From Allomuricauda sp. (GTDB taxonomy: Bacteria; Bacteroidota; Bacteroidia; Flavobacteriales; Flavobacteriaceae), in contig RHLF01000003.1 of assembly GCA_003712125.1 (NCBI GenBank), positions 62,001 through 126,000 on the forward strand: DNA of 64,000 nt, in the 5' to 3' direction. Shown here piece after piece: positions 9,301 to 17,031 of this stretch (its first letter is position 1; each line of letters opens with the position of its first letter). A model generated the notes under the pieces. It was not told the DNA's origin, did not search any database, and worked only from the letters and a program-made list of their open reading frames with translations. Position numbers and translations under genes: made by a program.

Positions 9301-9301
9301 G
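9298..9301. other. overlapping divergent start codons (CATG)
   Basis: The leftward cyclophilin gene and the rightward Nudix gene both begin inside the palindrome CATG: the left ATG is the complement of 9,298-9,300 and the right ATG is 9,299-9,301. Each gene's ribosome-binding and promoter sequence must therefore lie inside the other's coding sequence, unless one start is downstream or the transcripts are leaderless. Both starts give convincing N-termini (lipoprotein signal; MNFTQF-type Nudix start). Confidence 0.75.
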
Positions 9302-9940
9302 AATTTTACTCAATTTAGTAAGCAGGTAGTAAAAATAAAAAATCTGCACCTTCCCGGGGAGGAAGCCCACTTTAAAATGGTGCCTTCGATTCGCGAACGG
9401 CTGATAAAAGAAAAAAAATACCACGAAAAAAAACCAAAAAGGGCAGGGGTAATGGCCTTGTTTTATCCTGATGCGGATGCAGTGACCTCGCTTCTTTTGA
9501 TTCTCAGAAAGACCTATCCAGGGGTGCATTCGAACCAAATAGGTTTTCCGGGTGGAAAGCACGAAAAAGAAGATGATAGTTTGCTGCAAACGGCACTGCG
9601 CGAAACCAATGAAGAAGTTGGTGTACAGCAAGGCGATATAGAGGTTCTTAAGGAATTAACCGATGTCTATATTCCGCCTAGCAATTTTTTGGTCACCCCT
9701 TTCCTCGGGCTCTACAAGGATCCAAAACCTTTTGTTATACAAGAAAGTGAGGTGGAAGCGCTTGTCGAAGTCAAATTGAACGATTTCTTGGAAGATGCTA
9801 ATTTGATCGAACAGGAGTTAAGCACCTCTTATGCTCAAAACATTAAGGTTCCGGCGTTTAAACTGAACAATCAAATTGTTTGGGGCGCTACAGCAATGAT
9901 GTTATCGGAAGTTCGACTTTTATTGAAAAAAGTACTTTAA
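9299..9940 (+). CDS. CoA pyrophosphatase-type Nudix hydrolase
   Basis: This 213-residue Nudix protein has the extended CoA-pyrophosphatase signature: LLILRKTYPGVHSNQIGFPGG followed by a Nudix box ending ALRETNEEVGV (about residues 85-109). Members hydrolyse CoA or related dinucleotides to phosphopantetheine and 3',5'-ADP. The frame is open further upstream to 9,107, but the ATG at 9,299 gives the usual family N-terminus, and upstream codons run antisense to the cyclophilin gene. The acyltransferase gene follows after 35 bp in the same direction. Confidence 0.87.
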   Translation: MNFTQFSKQVVKIKNLHLPGEEAHFKMVPSIRERLIKEKKYHEKKPKRAGVMALFYPDADAVTSLLLILRKTYPGVHSNQIGFPGGKHEKEDDSLLQTALRETNEEVGVQQGDIEVLKELTDVYIPPSNFLVTPFLGLYKDPKPFVIQESEVEALVEVKLNDFLEDANLIEQELSTSYAQNIKVPAFKLNNQIVWGATAMMLSEVRLLLKKVL

Positions 9941-9975
9941 TCCTATTTTGTAAATTAGCCGACTATTCATACTGC

Positions 9976-10779
9976 ATGGGACTGTTTACTAAAAACCCCT
10001 TTGGGCACAACCTCTTTTTGAAAAAATGGCTGATTCGGATCATGGGTTTAATTACGCATTCTCGGTACAAGCAATTCAATAAACTTCAAATTGAGGGCTC
10101 CGATATTATCCGAAACCTGCCGGATAAGAACGTATTGTTTGTTAGTAACCACCAAACCTATTTTGCCGATGTGGTGGCCATGTTTCATGTGTTCAATGCA
10201 AGTTTGAGTGGTCGTGATGATTCGATTCGTAATGTGACGTATTTATGGCGACCGAAACTGAACATCTATTATGTAGCTGCCAAGGAAACCATGAAGAAAA
10301 GCTTGCTGACCAAATTATTGGCCTATGCAGGCTCTATCAGTATTGAACGTACATGGCGGGCCGATGGGCAAGATGTGAACCGGCATGTGAAGTTTAGTGA
10401 TATCTCAAATATCGGTATAGCGTTGGATGACGGATGGGTGATAACTTTTCCTCAAGGCACTACAACTCCCTGGAAACCCTTGCGCAAGGGAACCGCTCAC
10501 ATTATCAAAAAATACAAGCCCGTAGTAGTTCCTGTGGTCATCGATGGGTTTAGAAGGTCTTTTGACAAAAAGGGACTGTATGTCAAGAAAAAAGGCATTT
10601 TGCAATCCATGCAGATCAAAGAACCTCTGGAAATAGATTATGACAACGAATCCATTGAGGCGATTCTTGAAAAGTTGGAATATGCCATTGAGCAGCATCC
10701 ATCCTTTTTAAAGGTAATTCCGCAAGAGGAACTGGCAGCCTACGAGGAAGATCATGCGAAACGTAAATGGCGGTATTAG
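9976..10779 (+). CDS. lysophospholipid acyltransferase-like protein
   Basis: The 267-residue product belongs to the PlsC-like acyltransferase superfamily. The acceptor motif reads SNHQTYFAD, so the catalytic His59 is followed by Asp65 with five residues between, one more than the usual H-x4-D. The second motif is FPQGT (158-162) rather than FPEGT. A conserved segment around YYVAAKETMK and SIERTWRADG suggests a Bacteroidota-specific subfamily. The ATG at 9,976 starts MGLFTKNPFG; the open frame further upstream overlaps the Nudix gene and is unlikely to be used. The stop overlaps the convergent gene by 4 bp. Confidence 0.8.
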   Translation: MGLFTKNPFGHNLFLKKWLIRIMGLITHSRYKQFNKLQIEGSDIIRNLPDKNVLFVSNHQTYFADVVAMFHVFNASLSGRDDSIRNVTYLWRPKLNIYYVAAKETMKKSLLTKLLAYAGSISIERTWRADGQDVNRHVKFSDISNIGIALDDGWVITFPQGTTTPWKPLRKGTAHIIKKYKPVVVPVVIDGFRRSFDKKGLYVKKKGILQSMQIKEPLEIDYDNESIEAILEKLEYAIEQHPSFLKVIPQEELAAYEEDHAKRKWRY

Positions 10780-11426
10780 ACCTCCAATTTTTTTAGCTCC
10801 TTGTGATTTTTGCTCAATTTTCGGGTGAGCAACCCATACAGCAAAAAGTATATACCGCCCAAGAGTAAGGTGAACAATACCCCCACGATGCTCATACCTA
10901 CCATAAAAATAAATTTCAATTTTTCTGGAGAAGTTTCAAGGGCTTTACCTTCAAGTTGAAATGCAGCAACTAGGTTATCAGTCGAATAAATACCAAAAAC
11001 GATGATTGCGAAAATCAGCAAGATCATTGATAGCGAAAAAATAACGTAGTTTTTTACAGTTCTTCGCGTTCTCAAAATATTGTTGGTCAACTGTTTGGCA
11101 TTGTCAAGCACTGAAATTTCGCGATATCTGCGATAGAACTGATAAATGAAATAAAAGACTACGGCGTATTGTAAGATGCTCAACCCAATAAATAGATTTG
11201 TGATGCCCAGCTCATTGTACATGTCAAATCCGCTTCTGGCTGAGGGTAAAAGATACAATAGGTGGGGAAGAACAAACTCGATAATACTGATATAGAAAAT
11301 CCACTTTACAATTGAAGAGGATTTTTTCCATATCATCTTATAGATTTCCTCGTATGACAACTTGGGGAGCTCGCCCTCTTTTTTCTGCCAATCTTTTTTT
11401 AATAGTTCCAATTCATCCATCGCCAT
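10776..11426 (-). CDS. membrane protein, probable partner of the adjacent ECF sigma factor
   Basis: A 216-residue protein with a soluble N-terminal stretch of about 35 residues (MDELELLKKDWQKKEGELPKLSYEEIYKMI) and four predicted membrane helices. It is encoded 2 nt after the ECF sigma gene and so very probably co-transcribed. That order, sigma followed by a membrane protein with a short cytosolic N-terminal arm, is typical of sigma/anti-sigma pairs, though no ZAS or FecR domain is seen. ATG at 11,426 or 11,420 are both possible starts. Confidence 0.7.
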   Translation of the reverse strand: MAMDELELLKKDWQKKEGELPKLSYEEIYKMIWKKSSSIVKWIFYISIIEFVLPHLLYLLPSARSGFDMYNELGITNLFIGLSILQYAVVFYFIYQFYRRYREISVLDNAKQLTNNILRTRRTVKNYVIFSLSMILLIFAIIVFGIYSTDNLVAAFQLEGKALETSPEKLKFIFMVGMSIVGVLFTLLLGGIYFLLYGLLTRKLSKNHKELKKLEV

Positions 11427-11428
11427 AA

Positions 11429-11923
11429 CTACGGATTTAATAGGGTTCTTAATTTGTTTTTGATACGATTCATTTTGACCCTTGCATTCCCCTCGGTAAT
11501 ACCCAAGGTTTCCGATATCTCTGCATAATCTTTATCTTCCAAATAAAGAAACACCAGTGCCTTGTCAATATCACCCAACTGTTTGACGGCATTGTACATT
11601 AACTTCAGTTGTTTCTCTTGGGTATCATCATATTCGTCGGCCTTTATTTTGAATATTACCGAATCGTAATTTTGGGTCTGCACCCTTTTTTTTGATTTCC
11701 GGTACAAGGTTATAGCCGTGTTCAACGCCACACGGTACATCCAAGTACTGAATTTCGAATCTCCTCGAAATTTCGGATAGGCTTTCCATAGTTGTATGGT
11801 GATCTCTTGGAAAAGATCATTGTGCGCATCTCGATCGTTGGTATAGAGACTACAGACCTTGTGAACAATATTTTGATTGCTCTCAAGTTCGGTCACAAAG
11901 CGATGTTCAAGTTCCTTGGTCAC
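11429..11923 (-). CDS. ECF-type RNA polymerase sigma factor
   Basis: This 164-residue protein carries sigma region 2 (DLFQEITIQLWKAYPKF and FSTWMYRVALNTAITLYRK) and region 4 with a helix-turn-helix (YLEDKDYAEISETLGITEGN). Regions 1 and 3 are missing, as expected for an ECF sigma factor. The start is GTG at 11,923; no ATG lies upstream in frame before the hairpin at 11,941-11,970. The next gene encodes a membrane protein that may control it. The stimulus cannot be read from sequence. Confidence 0.88.
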   Translation of the reverse strand: MTKELEHRFVTELESNQNIVHKVCSLYTNDRDAHNDLFQEITIQLWKAYPKFRGDSKFSTWMYRVALNTAITLYRKSKKRVQTQNYDSVIFKIKADEYDDTQEKQLKLMYNAVKQLGDIDKALVFLYLEDKDYAEISETLGITEGNARVKMNRIKNKLRTLLNP

Positions 11924-11940
11924 GTAAAAGGTTGGTAATA

Positions 11941-11970
11941 AAGCCTGCCTATTAGTATAGGACAGGCCTT
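11941..11970 (-). terminator. hairpin between the amidohydrolase and sigma genes, possible terminator
   Basis: The arms AAGCCTG(C)CCT and AGG(A)CAGGCCTT can pair with two single-base bulges around a loop near TATTAGTAT. The hairpin lies 36 nt after the amidohydrolase stop on the left-reading strand and 18 nt before the sigma GTG. The sequence after it on that strand (TATTACC) is not strongly U-rich, so it may be a weak terminator or a leader hairpin of the sigma gene. Confidence 0.35.
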
Positions 11971-12005
11971 ATCTGTTACAAATATTTTAAACTTATTTGA
12001 TCGGA

Positions 12006-13436
12006 CTATTTTCTGTAATCAAGAGCAGGGGGTCTATCGCCCAATAAAGGCTTGTAAACGAAGTCGGCACCCCTACGTTCTTCAAATTCTAATTTGGCAT
12101 TCTTGATAAGTTCGGGGTTTTCATAAAGATCGATAGCCGTTGCGGTAAGGGTTTTGGCAGCAATCATCATTCCTTTTGTGCCAATCGATGTTCCCCCAGC
12201 AGCCACAGCTTGCCAGCTATGGGCGGGAGTGCCAGGAACCCATGTTGCCGTGCTAAACCCTACTGTGGGCACTACAAAACTAACATCGCCGACATCAGTG
12301 GAACCATAGGCTCTTGCTTGCTCCCTATAGGGCATTACTTCTTTTGCCATAGCAACATCAACTTCTGTTTGACCCAATGTGATTGCAATTTTGTCAGCAA
12401 ATGCTTTTTCTTCTTGGTCATATTCCATACCTCCAATAGCGGTTAGATTGCCGTGAACCAATTTTTGCAAGGTAAGGTTGGGTAGCAATTCATGCACACC
12501 ATTAACCAATTCGTAATCCATGCTTGTACCCGTTCCCAAAGCAGCACCTTCACCGGCTTTAACGATTCGATTAAAGATATCCCTGACAACATCCCTTCTG
12601 TTGTGGCGCGCATAATAATAGACTTCGGCAAAATCAGGTACCACATTAGGTGCCTTTCCTCCATCGGTAATCACGTAATGAATTCGGGCTTCTTGAGGAA
12701 TGTGTTCGCGCATCATATTGACCATCATATTCATGGCCTCAACCCCATCCAAAGAAGAACGACCCATTTGAGGGGCCCCCGCTGCGTGCGCAGAAATGCC
12801 CCTAAATCGGAACTTGGCAGAAATGTTGGCCAAGGCAGCAGCCGCACTTGCCGCATTTCGTGATCCTGGGTGCCAATGTAAGGCTACATCAACATCGTCA
12901 AAAAGTCCGGCTCGGGCCATATAAACCTTCGCCCCACCCCCTTCTTCGGCTGGACAGCCATAAAATCGAATCGTTCCTTTTTGTTTGGTTGACGCCATCC
13001 ATTGTTTTACGGCAATGGCCGCCGCGGTAGATGCTGTTCCAAAGAGGTGGTGGCCACAGGCATGCCCTGCTTCCCCACCAGCCGATTTTTTTTCGGGTAT
13101 GGCCTGTTGGGAAAGTCCGGGTAAGGCGTCAAATTCACCAAGAATCGCAATAACCGGACTACCTGAACCGTATTCTGCAACAAATGCGGTGGGTATTTCA
13201 GCAACACCTGTTTTTACAGTGAAACCTGCATCCCCGAGTGTGGTTTGCAAAAGGGCCGAGCTTTTTTCTTCAAGATACCCCATTTCGGCCATATTCCATA
13301 TTTCAAGGGCTATCGCACCATACTTTTCGGTTTGACCATCCAAATTTTTCAAAATGGACTGTTTGTTTTTTTGAGCGGTAACCGGCACAATCAGTACCAG
13401 TAGCAATAGTGTTGTAACGATTTTGATTCTTCCCAT
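12006..13436 (-). CDS. exported M20-family amidohydrolase (AbgB/IAA-amino acid hydrolase-like)
   Basis: The 476-residue protein has a signal peptide (cleavage near VTAQ, residues 20-22) and an M20 peptidase/amidohydrolase domain. The metal-site motifs are visible: GEFDALPGL (about 100-108), GHACGHHLFG (125-133), PAEEGGGAK (162-170) and a later HSWQAV histidine. The dimerisation-domain segment SAHAAGAPQMGRSSLDGVE is typical of the AbgB / aminobenzoyl-glutamate hydrolase branch. It probably hydrolyses an amide bond in an exported or scavenged aminoacylated compound; the substrate is unknown. Confidence 0.88.
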   Translation of the reverse strand: MGRIKIVTTLLLLVLIVPVTAQKNKQSILKNLDGQTEKYGAIALEIWNMAEMGYLEEKSSALLQTTLGDAGFTVKTGVAEIPTAFVAEYGSGSPVIAILGEFDALPGLSQQAIPEKKSAGGEAGHACGHHLFGTASTAAAIAVKQWMASTKQKGTIRFYGCPAEEGGGAKVYMARAGLFDDVDVALHWHPGSRNAASAAAALANISAKFRFRGISAHAAGAPQMGRSSLDGVEAMNMMVNMMREHIPQEARIHYVITDGGKAPNVVPDFAEVYYYARHNRRDVVRDIFNRIVKAGEGAALGTGTSMDYELVNGVHELLPNLTLQKLVHGNLTAIGGMEYDQEEKAFADKIAITLGQTEVDVAMAKEVMPYREQARAYGSTDVGDVSFVVPTVGFSTATWVPGTPAHSWQAVAAGGTSIGTKGMMIAAKTLTATAIDLYENPELIKNAKLEFEERRGADFVYKPLLGDRPPALDYRK

Positions 13437-13499
13437 GATCAGATTTTTGGTAGTGCCTTAAATATAGCAAAAAAGGGTAGGAAGGAAAGCTGGAATGGC

Positions 13500-13507
13500 T
13501 AAATTTG
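13500..13507 (+). promoter_or_regulatory. -7 element TAAATTTG upstream of NDH-2
   Basis: The sequence TAAATTTG fits the Bacteroidota -7 consensus TAnnTTTG and lies 16 nt before the NDH-2 ATG, implying a very short leader. No clear TTTG is seen at the expected distance upstream, so support is partial. Confidence 0.4.
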
Positions 13508-13523
13508 CACTTATTTCGTACCC

Positions 13524-14813
13524 ATGAACATTCCGCAATCCAGCTTTCCACGAGTCATCATCATAGGTGGGGGTTTTGGGGGTATTTCCCTAGCCAAAAA
13601 GCTTAGCAGAAAAGAATTCCAGGTCGTACTGCTTGACCGCCATAATTACCATACATTTCAACCCTTGTTATACCAGGTTTCAACCGGAGGTCTTGAACCC
13701 GATTCCATTGCGTATCCTATACGCAAGGTACTTCAGGGATATCCAAATTTTTATTTCCGTTTGGCAGAGGTGCTGAGTGTGGCAACTGATTCGAATACCG
13801 TAACCACCAATATCGGGGATTTGAAATTTGATTATTTGGTGTTGGCAACAGGATCTGAGACCAATTTTTTTGGCAATGAGACCCTTCAGAAGAATGCCAT
13901 GACCATGAAAACGATTCCACAGTCTTTGAATTTACGAAGCCTGATCTTGGAAAATTTTGAACAGGCGCTGCTAACCGATGATTTGCATGAAAGGGAAGCC
14001 CTCATGAATTTTGTAATCGTTGGCGGCGGACCCACAGGCGTTGAATTGGCTGGCGCTTTGGCAGAAATCAAAAAAGGGATTTTACCCAAAGATTATCCTG
14101 ACTTGGATACCCGTAGAGCCCAAATAAATTTAGTGCAGGGAAGTAACCGTCTCCTGCCCGCAATGAGTGAGATCGCTTCAAAAAAAGCGGAAGATTTTTT
14201 AGAAAAACTGGGAGTCAATGTATGGAAGGAGTTACGGGTAACGGATTACGATGGTAAGCGCGCCAAAACCAATCAGGATACCCTTTTCGAAACGGCGACC
14301 TTAATATGGGCAGCCGGGGTTAAAGCTATGCCCATAAAGGGTTTAAATGCTACCGATTTGTGCACTTTTGGCAATCGCTTAAAAGTAAATGATCTTCATC
14401 AGGTGGAAGGGTTCGAGCATATTTTTGCCATTGGTGATGTGGCCTGTATGACTTCTGAGGCATATCCCAAAGGTCATCCAATGATGGCGCAGCCCGCGAT
14501 GCAGCAAGGTGAAAACTTAGGGGAAAACTTAGTTCGGATGCTGGAAGGAAAGAAAATGAAACCTTTTGCATACCGCGATAAGGGAAGCATGGCCACCATT
14601 GGCCGAAACAAGGCTGTCGCCGATTTGCCCAAGTTCAAATTTCAAGGGGTGTTCGCCTGGTTTGTATGGATGTTTGTACACCTGTACTTTCTGATTGGGT
14701 TTCGAAATCGACTTGTCGTCTTCATCAATTGGGTCTACAATTACATCAAATTTGATCGTGAGGCACGCTTGATCATTAGACCCTTCAAGAAACAGTATCA
14801 AACCTCAAAATAA
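13524..14813 (+). CDS. type II NADH:quinone oxidoreductase (NDH-2)
   Basis: A 429-residue flavoprotein with two dinucleotide-binding folds: IIIGGGFGG (about 12-20) for FAD and VIVGGGPTGVELAG (about 160-173) for NADH. The motif AIGDVA (around 305) contacts FAD. The C-terminal 50 residues contain WFVWMFVHLYFLIGFRNR, the amphipathic/membrane-binding segment of NDH-2. It transfers electrons from NADH to quinone at the inner membrane without pumping protons. It is divergent from the amidohydrolase gene with an 87-bp gap. Confidence 0.92.
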   Translation: MNIPQSSFPRVIIIGGGFGGISLAKKLSRKEFQVVLLDRHNYHTFQPLLYQVSTGGLEPDSIAYPIRKVLQGYPNFYFRLAEVLSVATDSNTVTTNIGDLKFDYLVLATGSETNFFGNETLQKNAMTMKTIPQSLNLRSLILENFEQALLTDDLHEREALMNFVIVGGGPTGVELAGALAEIKKGILPKDYPDLDTRRAQINLVQGSNRLLPAMSEIASKKAEDFLEKLGVNVWKELRVTDYDGKRAKTNQDTLFETATLIWAAGVKAMPIKGLNATDLCTFGNRLKVNDLHQVEGFEHIFAIGDVACMTSEAYPKGHPMMAQPAMQQGENLGENLVRMLEGKKMKPFAYRDKGSMATIGRNKAVADLPKFKFQGVFAWFVWMFVHLYFLIGFRNRLVVFINWVYNYIKFDREARLIIRPFKKQYQTSK

Positions 14814-14818
14814 CTCCA

Positions 14819-14923
14819 GTGGCCAAAACTTAACTTGATTTTAGCTGTTAAAGATTGTTTAATCACCCCAATGGGAAGATTTGGTCTCTTTAACTTGATG
14901 GTAAAGTTCAAGTTTTGGGCCAC
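14819..14923. repeat. long imperfect inverted repeat with internal direct repeat
   Basis: The arms GTGGCCAAAACTTAACTT (14,819-14,836) and AAGTTCAAGTTTTGGGCCAC (14,904-14,923) are reverse complements apart from two single-base indels, with about 67 bases between. Inside, TTAACTTGAT occurs twice (14,830-14,839 and 14,890-14,899). The right arm overlaps the start of the following exported-protein gene. It could fold into a large hairpin in RNA or be a remnant of a small mobile element; no target-site duplication was recognised. Confidence 0.5.
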
Positions 14924-15424
14924 CACCGACTGTTCGTATTGCTATTTTGCCTGCTCTGGCTTTTAAGGTCTGCTTCTCAGGAACCTAAACCGATTCAGTT
15001 AAAAAGTTTTGGGAATGCCATGATTGATGGCAAATACCATTTTGGTGAGTTTTTCATGAGTTACCCCATACTTCAAAAAACGTCAATCGTGCTTACAGGG
15101 TTAAAGGAAAAAAGTGAAATACAGGAAGTCTACGGTGCGCAGTTGGCTTTGAGAAAACAGCTTGCCAAAAAATTATATGCCATAGGTGGTGCACGGTATC
15201 AGTGGAATCGTACATCAGATCTTAATGAAAGACAAATTATCAATGTAAATGGGGATCAAGCCAGGAAAGAGGTTTTTTGGGGACTGGAATACGAAGTGAA
15301 ATCTAACTGGATTATCTATTCTGGGTACAAACGCTTATTGAACCAACCTAAATTCGCTCCCCAAGGATTTAAATATCCTAGGGCAAAAAGTTCTCTTGTC
15401 TTAGGATCAAGATGGCAGTTCTAA
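14915..15424 (+). CDS. exported protein, probable outer-membrane beta-strand protein
   Basis: The 169-residue product begins with a hydrophobic signal peptide (LFVLLFCLLWLLRSASQ) and the rest alternates polar and aromatic residues and ends in Phe, as in small outer-membrane beta-barrels of Bacteroidota. The only in-frame start giving this signal peptide is TTG at 14,915, because a stop codon lies at 14,891-14,893; an ATG at 14,898 is in another frame. It may be the surviving 3' part of a larger barrel protein (usual length 250 or more). Function unknown. Confidence 0.55.
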   Translation: MGHHRLFVLLFCLLWLLRSASQEPKPIQLKSFGNAMIDGKYHFGEFFMSYPILQKTSIVLTGLKEKSEIQEVYGAQLALRKQLAKKLYAIGGARYQWNRTSDLNERQIINVNGDQARKEVFWGLEYEVKSNWIIYSGYKRLLNQPKFAPQGFKYPRAKSSLVLGSRWQF

Positions 15425-16323
15425 TGATTCTTTCTGGGATGGTATTCGTTCAAAACTTTTGACAGGTGACTGCGGTCAACGTGCATATAAACCTCGGTGG
15501 TTGTAATACTTTCATGACCAAGCATTTGTTGGATCGCCCTTAAATCCGCTCCATTTTCTAACAAATGTGTGGCAAAAGAATGCCGAAAGGTATGTGGGCT
15601 TATTTTCTTTTTAAGATTGATTTTGTCGGCCAAACCACGAATGATGGTAAAAATCATGGCTCGGGACAATTTTTTGCCCCTTCGATTTAAAAAGAGCACA
15701 TCTTGGGCAATAGGATCAATTTTTTGCCCCGCCCTTACTTCATTCTTGTAAAGTAAGATGAACTTTTTATTGGTTGCACCAATGGGTACAAAACGTTGCT
15801 TTTCACCCTTGCCAGTCACCTTTATAAAATCTTCTTCAAAGAAAAGGTCAGACAGTTTCAAGTTCACCAGTTCAGAAACCCGCAACCCGCACCCGTACAA
15901 GGTTTCAAGGATGGCTCGATTTCTTTCTCCTTCTGGTTTTGACAAATCAATTGCTGCGATGAGCTGGTCTATTTCATCGGTTGATAGAGTGTCAGGAAGT
16001 TTTCTTCCAATTTTTGGGGATTCAATCAACTCCATGGGATTGCTTTCTCGATAATCTTCAAAAACCAAATAGTTGAAAAAACCTTTTAATCCAGAAATTA
16101 GTCTGGCCTGGGATCTCGGGCTGACCGTTTTGGCAATGGTATAGATAAAATGCTGAATGTCGTCGGTGCCAATGGTTAGAGGGTTTTCCTGGATATCGGT
16201 TGCTTCGACAAACTCAATCAGTTTCCGTATGTCGAAGGCATAGTTCTTAATGGTGTTATGCGAAAGCCCCCTTTCAATGTGCAGGTAATGGCAGAAATCT
16301 TGCAAGGCATGTTCCCATTTCAT
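15421..16323 (-). CDS. xerD: site-specific tyrosine recombinase XerD
   Basis: A 300-residue tyrosine recombinase with an N-terminal SAM-like core-binding domain (DFCHYLHIERGLSHNTIKNY) and a C-terminal catalytic domain. The catalytic set is complete: Arg148 (GLRVSEL), Lys172 (TGKGEKQRF), His244 and Arg247 (HTFRH), His270 (LGH) and nucleophile Tyr279 (TTEVYMH). With XerC it resolves chromosome dimers at dif. No mobile-element context or attachment site is seen nearby, which favours the housekeeping role. It converges with the exported-protein gene with a CTAA stop overlap. Confidence 0.93.
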   Translation of the reverse strand: MKWEHALQDFCHYLHIERGLSHNTIKNYAFDIRKLIEFVEATDIQENPLTIGTDDIQHFIYTIAKTVSPRSQARLISGLKGFFNYLVFEDYRESNPMELIESPKIGRKLPDTLSTDEIDQLIAAIDLSKPEGERNRAILETLYGCGLRVSELVNLKLSDLFFEEDFIKVTGKGEKQRFVPIGATNKKFILLYKNEVRAGQKIDPIAQDVLFLNRRGKKLSRAMIFTIIRGLADKINLKKKISPHTFRHSFATHLLENGADLRAIQQMLGHESITTTEVYMHVDRSHLSKVLNEYHPRKNH

Positions 16324-16405
16324 GAACCAAAAATAAGGTTTCGAAATTCAGATTACACGCGAAAGGATGGGTTTGACTACCATTTTTTGGGGAATCACAA
16401 CTAAA

Positions 16406-16426
16406 ATTCCCTAAAATCAAGGGAAT
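16406..16426. repeat. short inverted repeat upstream of the beta-barrel genes
   Basis: ATTCCC and GGGAAT flank a nine-base spacer, 46 bp before the first beta-barrel ATG. It may be an operator or a leader hairpin; no -7 element is evident close by, so its meaning is uncertain. Confidence 0.3.
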
Positions 16427-16471
16427 ATGCTTGCTTGCATCGTAAAATACCATACAACCAAAATCATAAAG

Positions 16472-17002
16472 ATGAAAAAAACAGCAATTCTAACGTTCGC
16501 CTTGCTATTTATGACATTCATTGGCCAAGCCCAGGGGCTTGTTGACAAAGACAAATTTAAAGTAGGTTTCAATGCTGCGCTACCCATTGGTGATGCGGCT
16601 GATTTCTCCAGTTTTAGCCTTGGTTTGGATGTGCAATACCATTATGGCATATCTAAAGTGTTTGATTTGGGAATCGCTACAGGATTTACCAATGCCTTTG
16701 GCAAGACCGAAACGATTTCAGATGGCACAATTACCATTGAAGCTGATTTCGATAATGTACAGTTTGTGCCTGTTGCCGGTGCTATTCGGATTTTTCCAAC
16801 GGTTCGAAGCCGGGTCAGTTTTGGCGCGGATTTGGGTTATGCCGTTGGCATAAGCGATGGCAATGACGGTGGGTTTTATTACAGACCAACTTTGGCAGTC
16901 AATACGGGGGCGACAACTGAATTGACCTTTTCATATACGGGCATTAGCCTTGATGGGGGCTCTTGGGAAACATTGACCCTAGGCGTCCTTTTTGGATTCT
17001 AA
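16472..17002 (+). CDS. small outer-membrane beta-barrel protein
   Basis: The 176-residue protein starts at ATG 16,472 with a signal peptide ending FIGQAQG. The mature part shows alternating hydrophobic beta-strands and a C-terminal GVLFGF ending in Phe, as expected for insertion by the BAM complex. It opens a row of four similar genes. The ligand or role is unknown. The open frame upstream of the ATG lacks a signal-like N-terminus, so the shorter start is preferred. Confidence 0.78.
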   Translation: MKKTAILTFALLFMTFIGQAQGLVDKDKFKVGFNAALPIGDAADFSSFSLGLDVQYHYGISKVFDLGIATGFTNAFGKTETISDGTITIEADFDNVQFVPVAGAIRIFPTVRSRVSFGADLGYAVGISDGNDGGFYYRPTLAVNTGATTELTFSYTGISLDGGSWETLTLGVLFGF

Positions 17003-17031
17003 TAGTACGAATTACTTAAAGCAAAATAAAA

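Noticed and set aside
9412-9450. Two A8 runs in the Nudix gene as slippage sites
   Set aside because: No biological precedent in this family and no meaningful short product; lysine codons in an AT-rich genome explain them.
11941-11970. Riboswitch in front of the first ECF sigma gene
   Set aside because: A single bulged hairpin with no conserved aptamer-like sequence; a terminator or simple hairpin is enough.
14898-14966. Short frame starting at ATG 14,898 before the exported protein
   Set aside because: Only 22 codons, no recognisable product, and it is out of frame with the signal peptide that clearly follows the TTG at 14,915.
15421-16323. XerD gene as an integrase marking a mobile island
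   Set aside because: All six XerD catalytic residues and the usual length are present, with housekeeping neighbours and no tRNA, attachment repeats or cargo.
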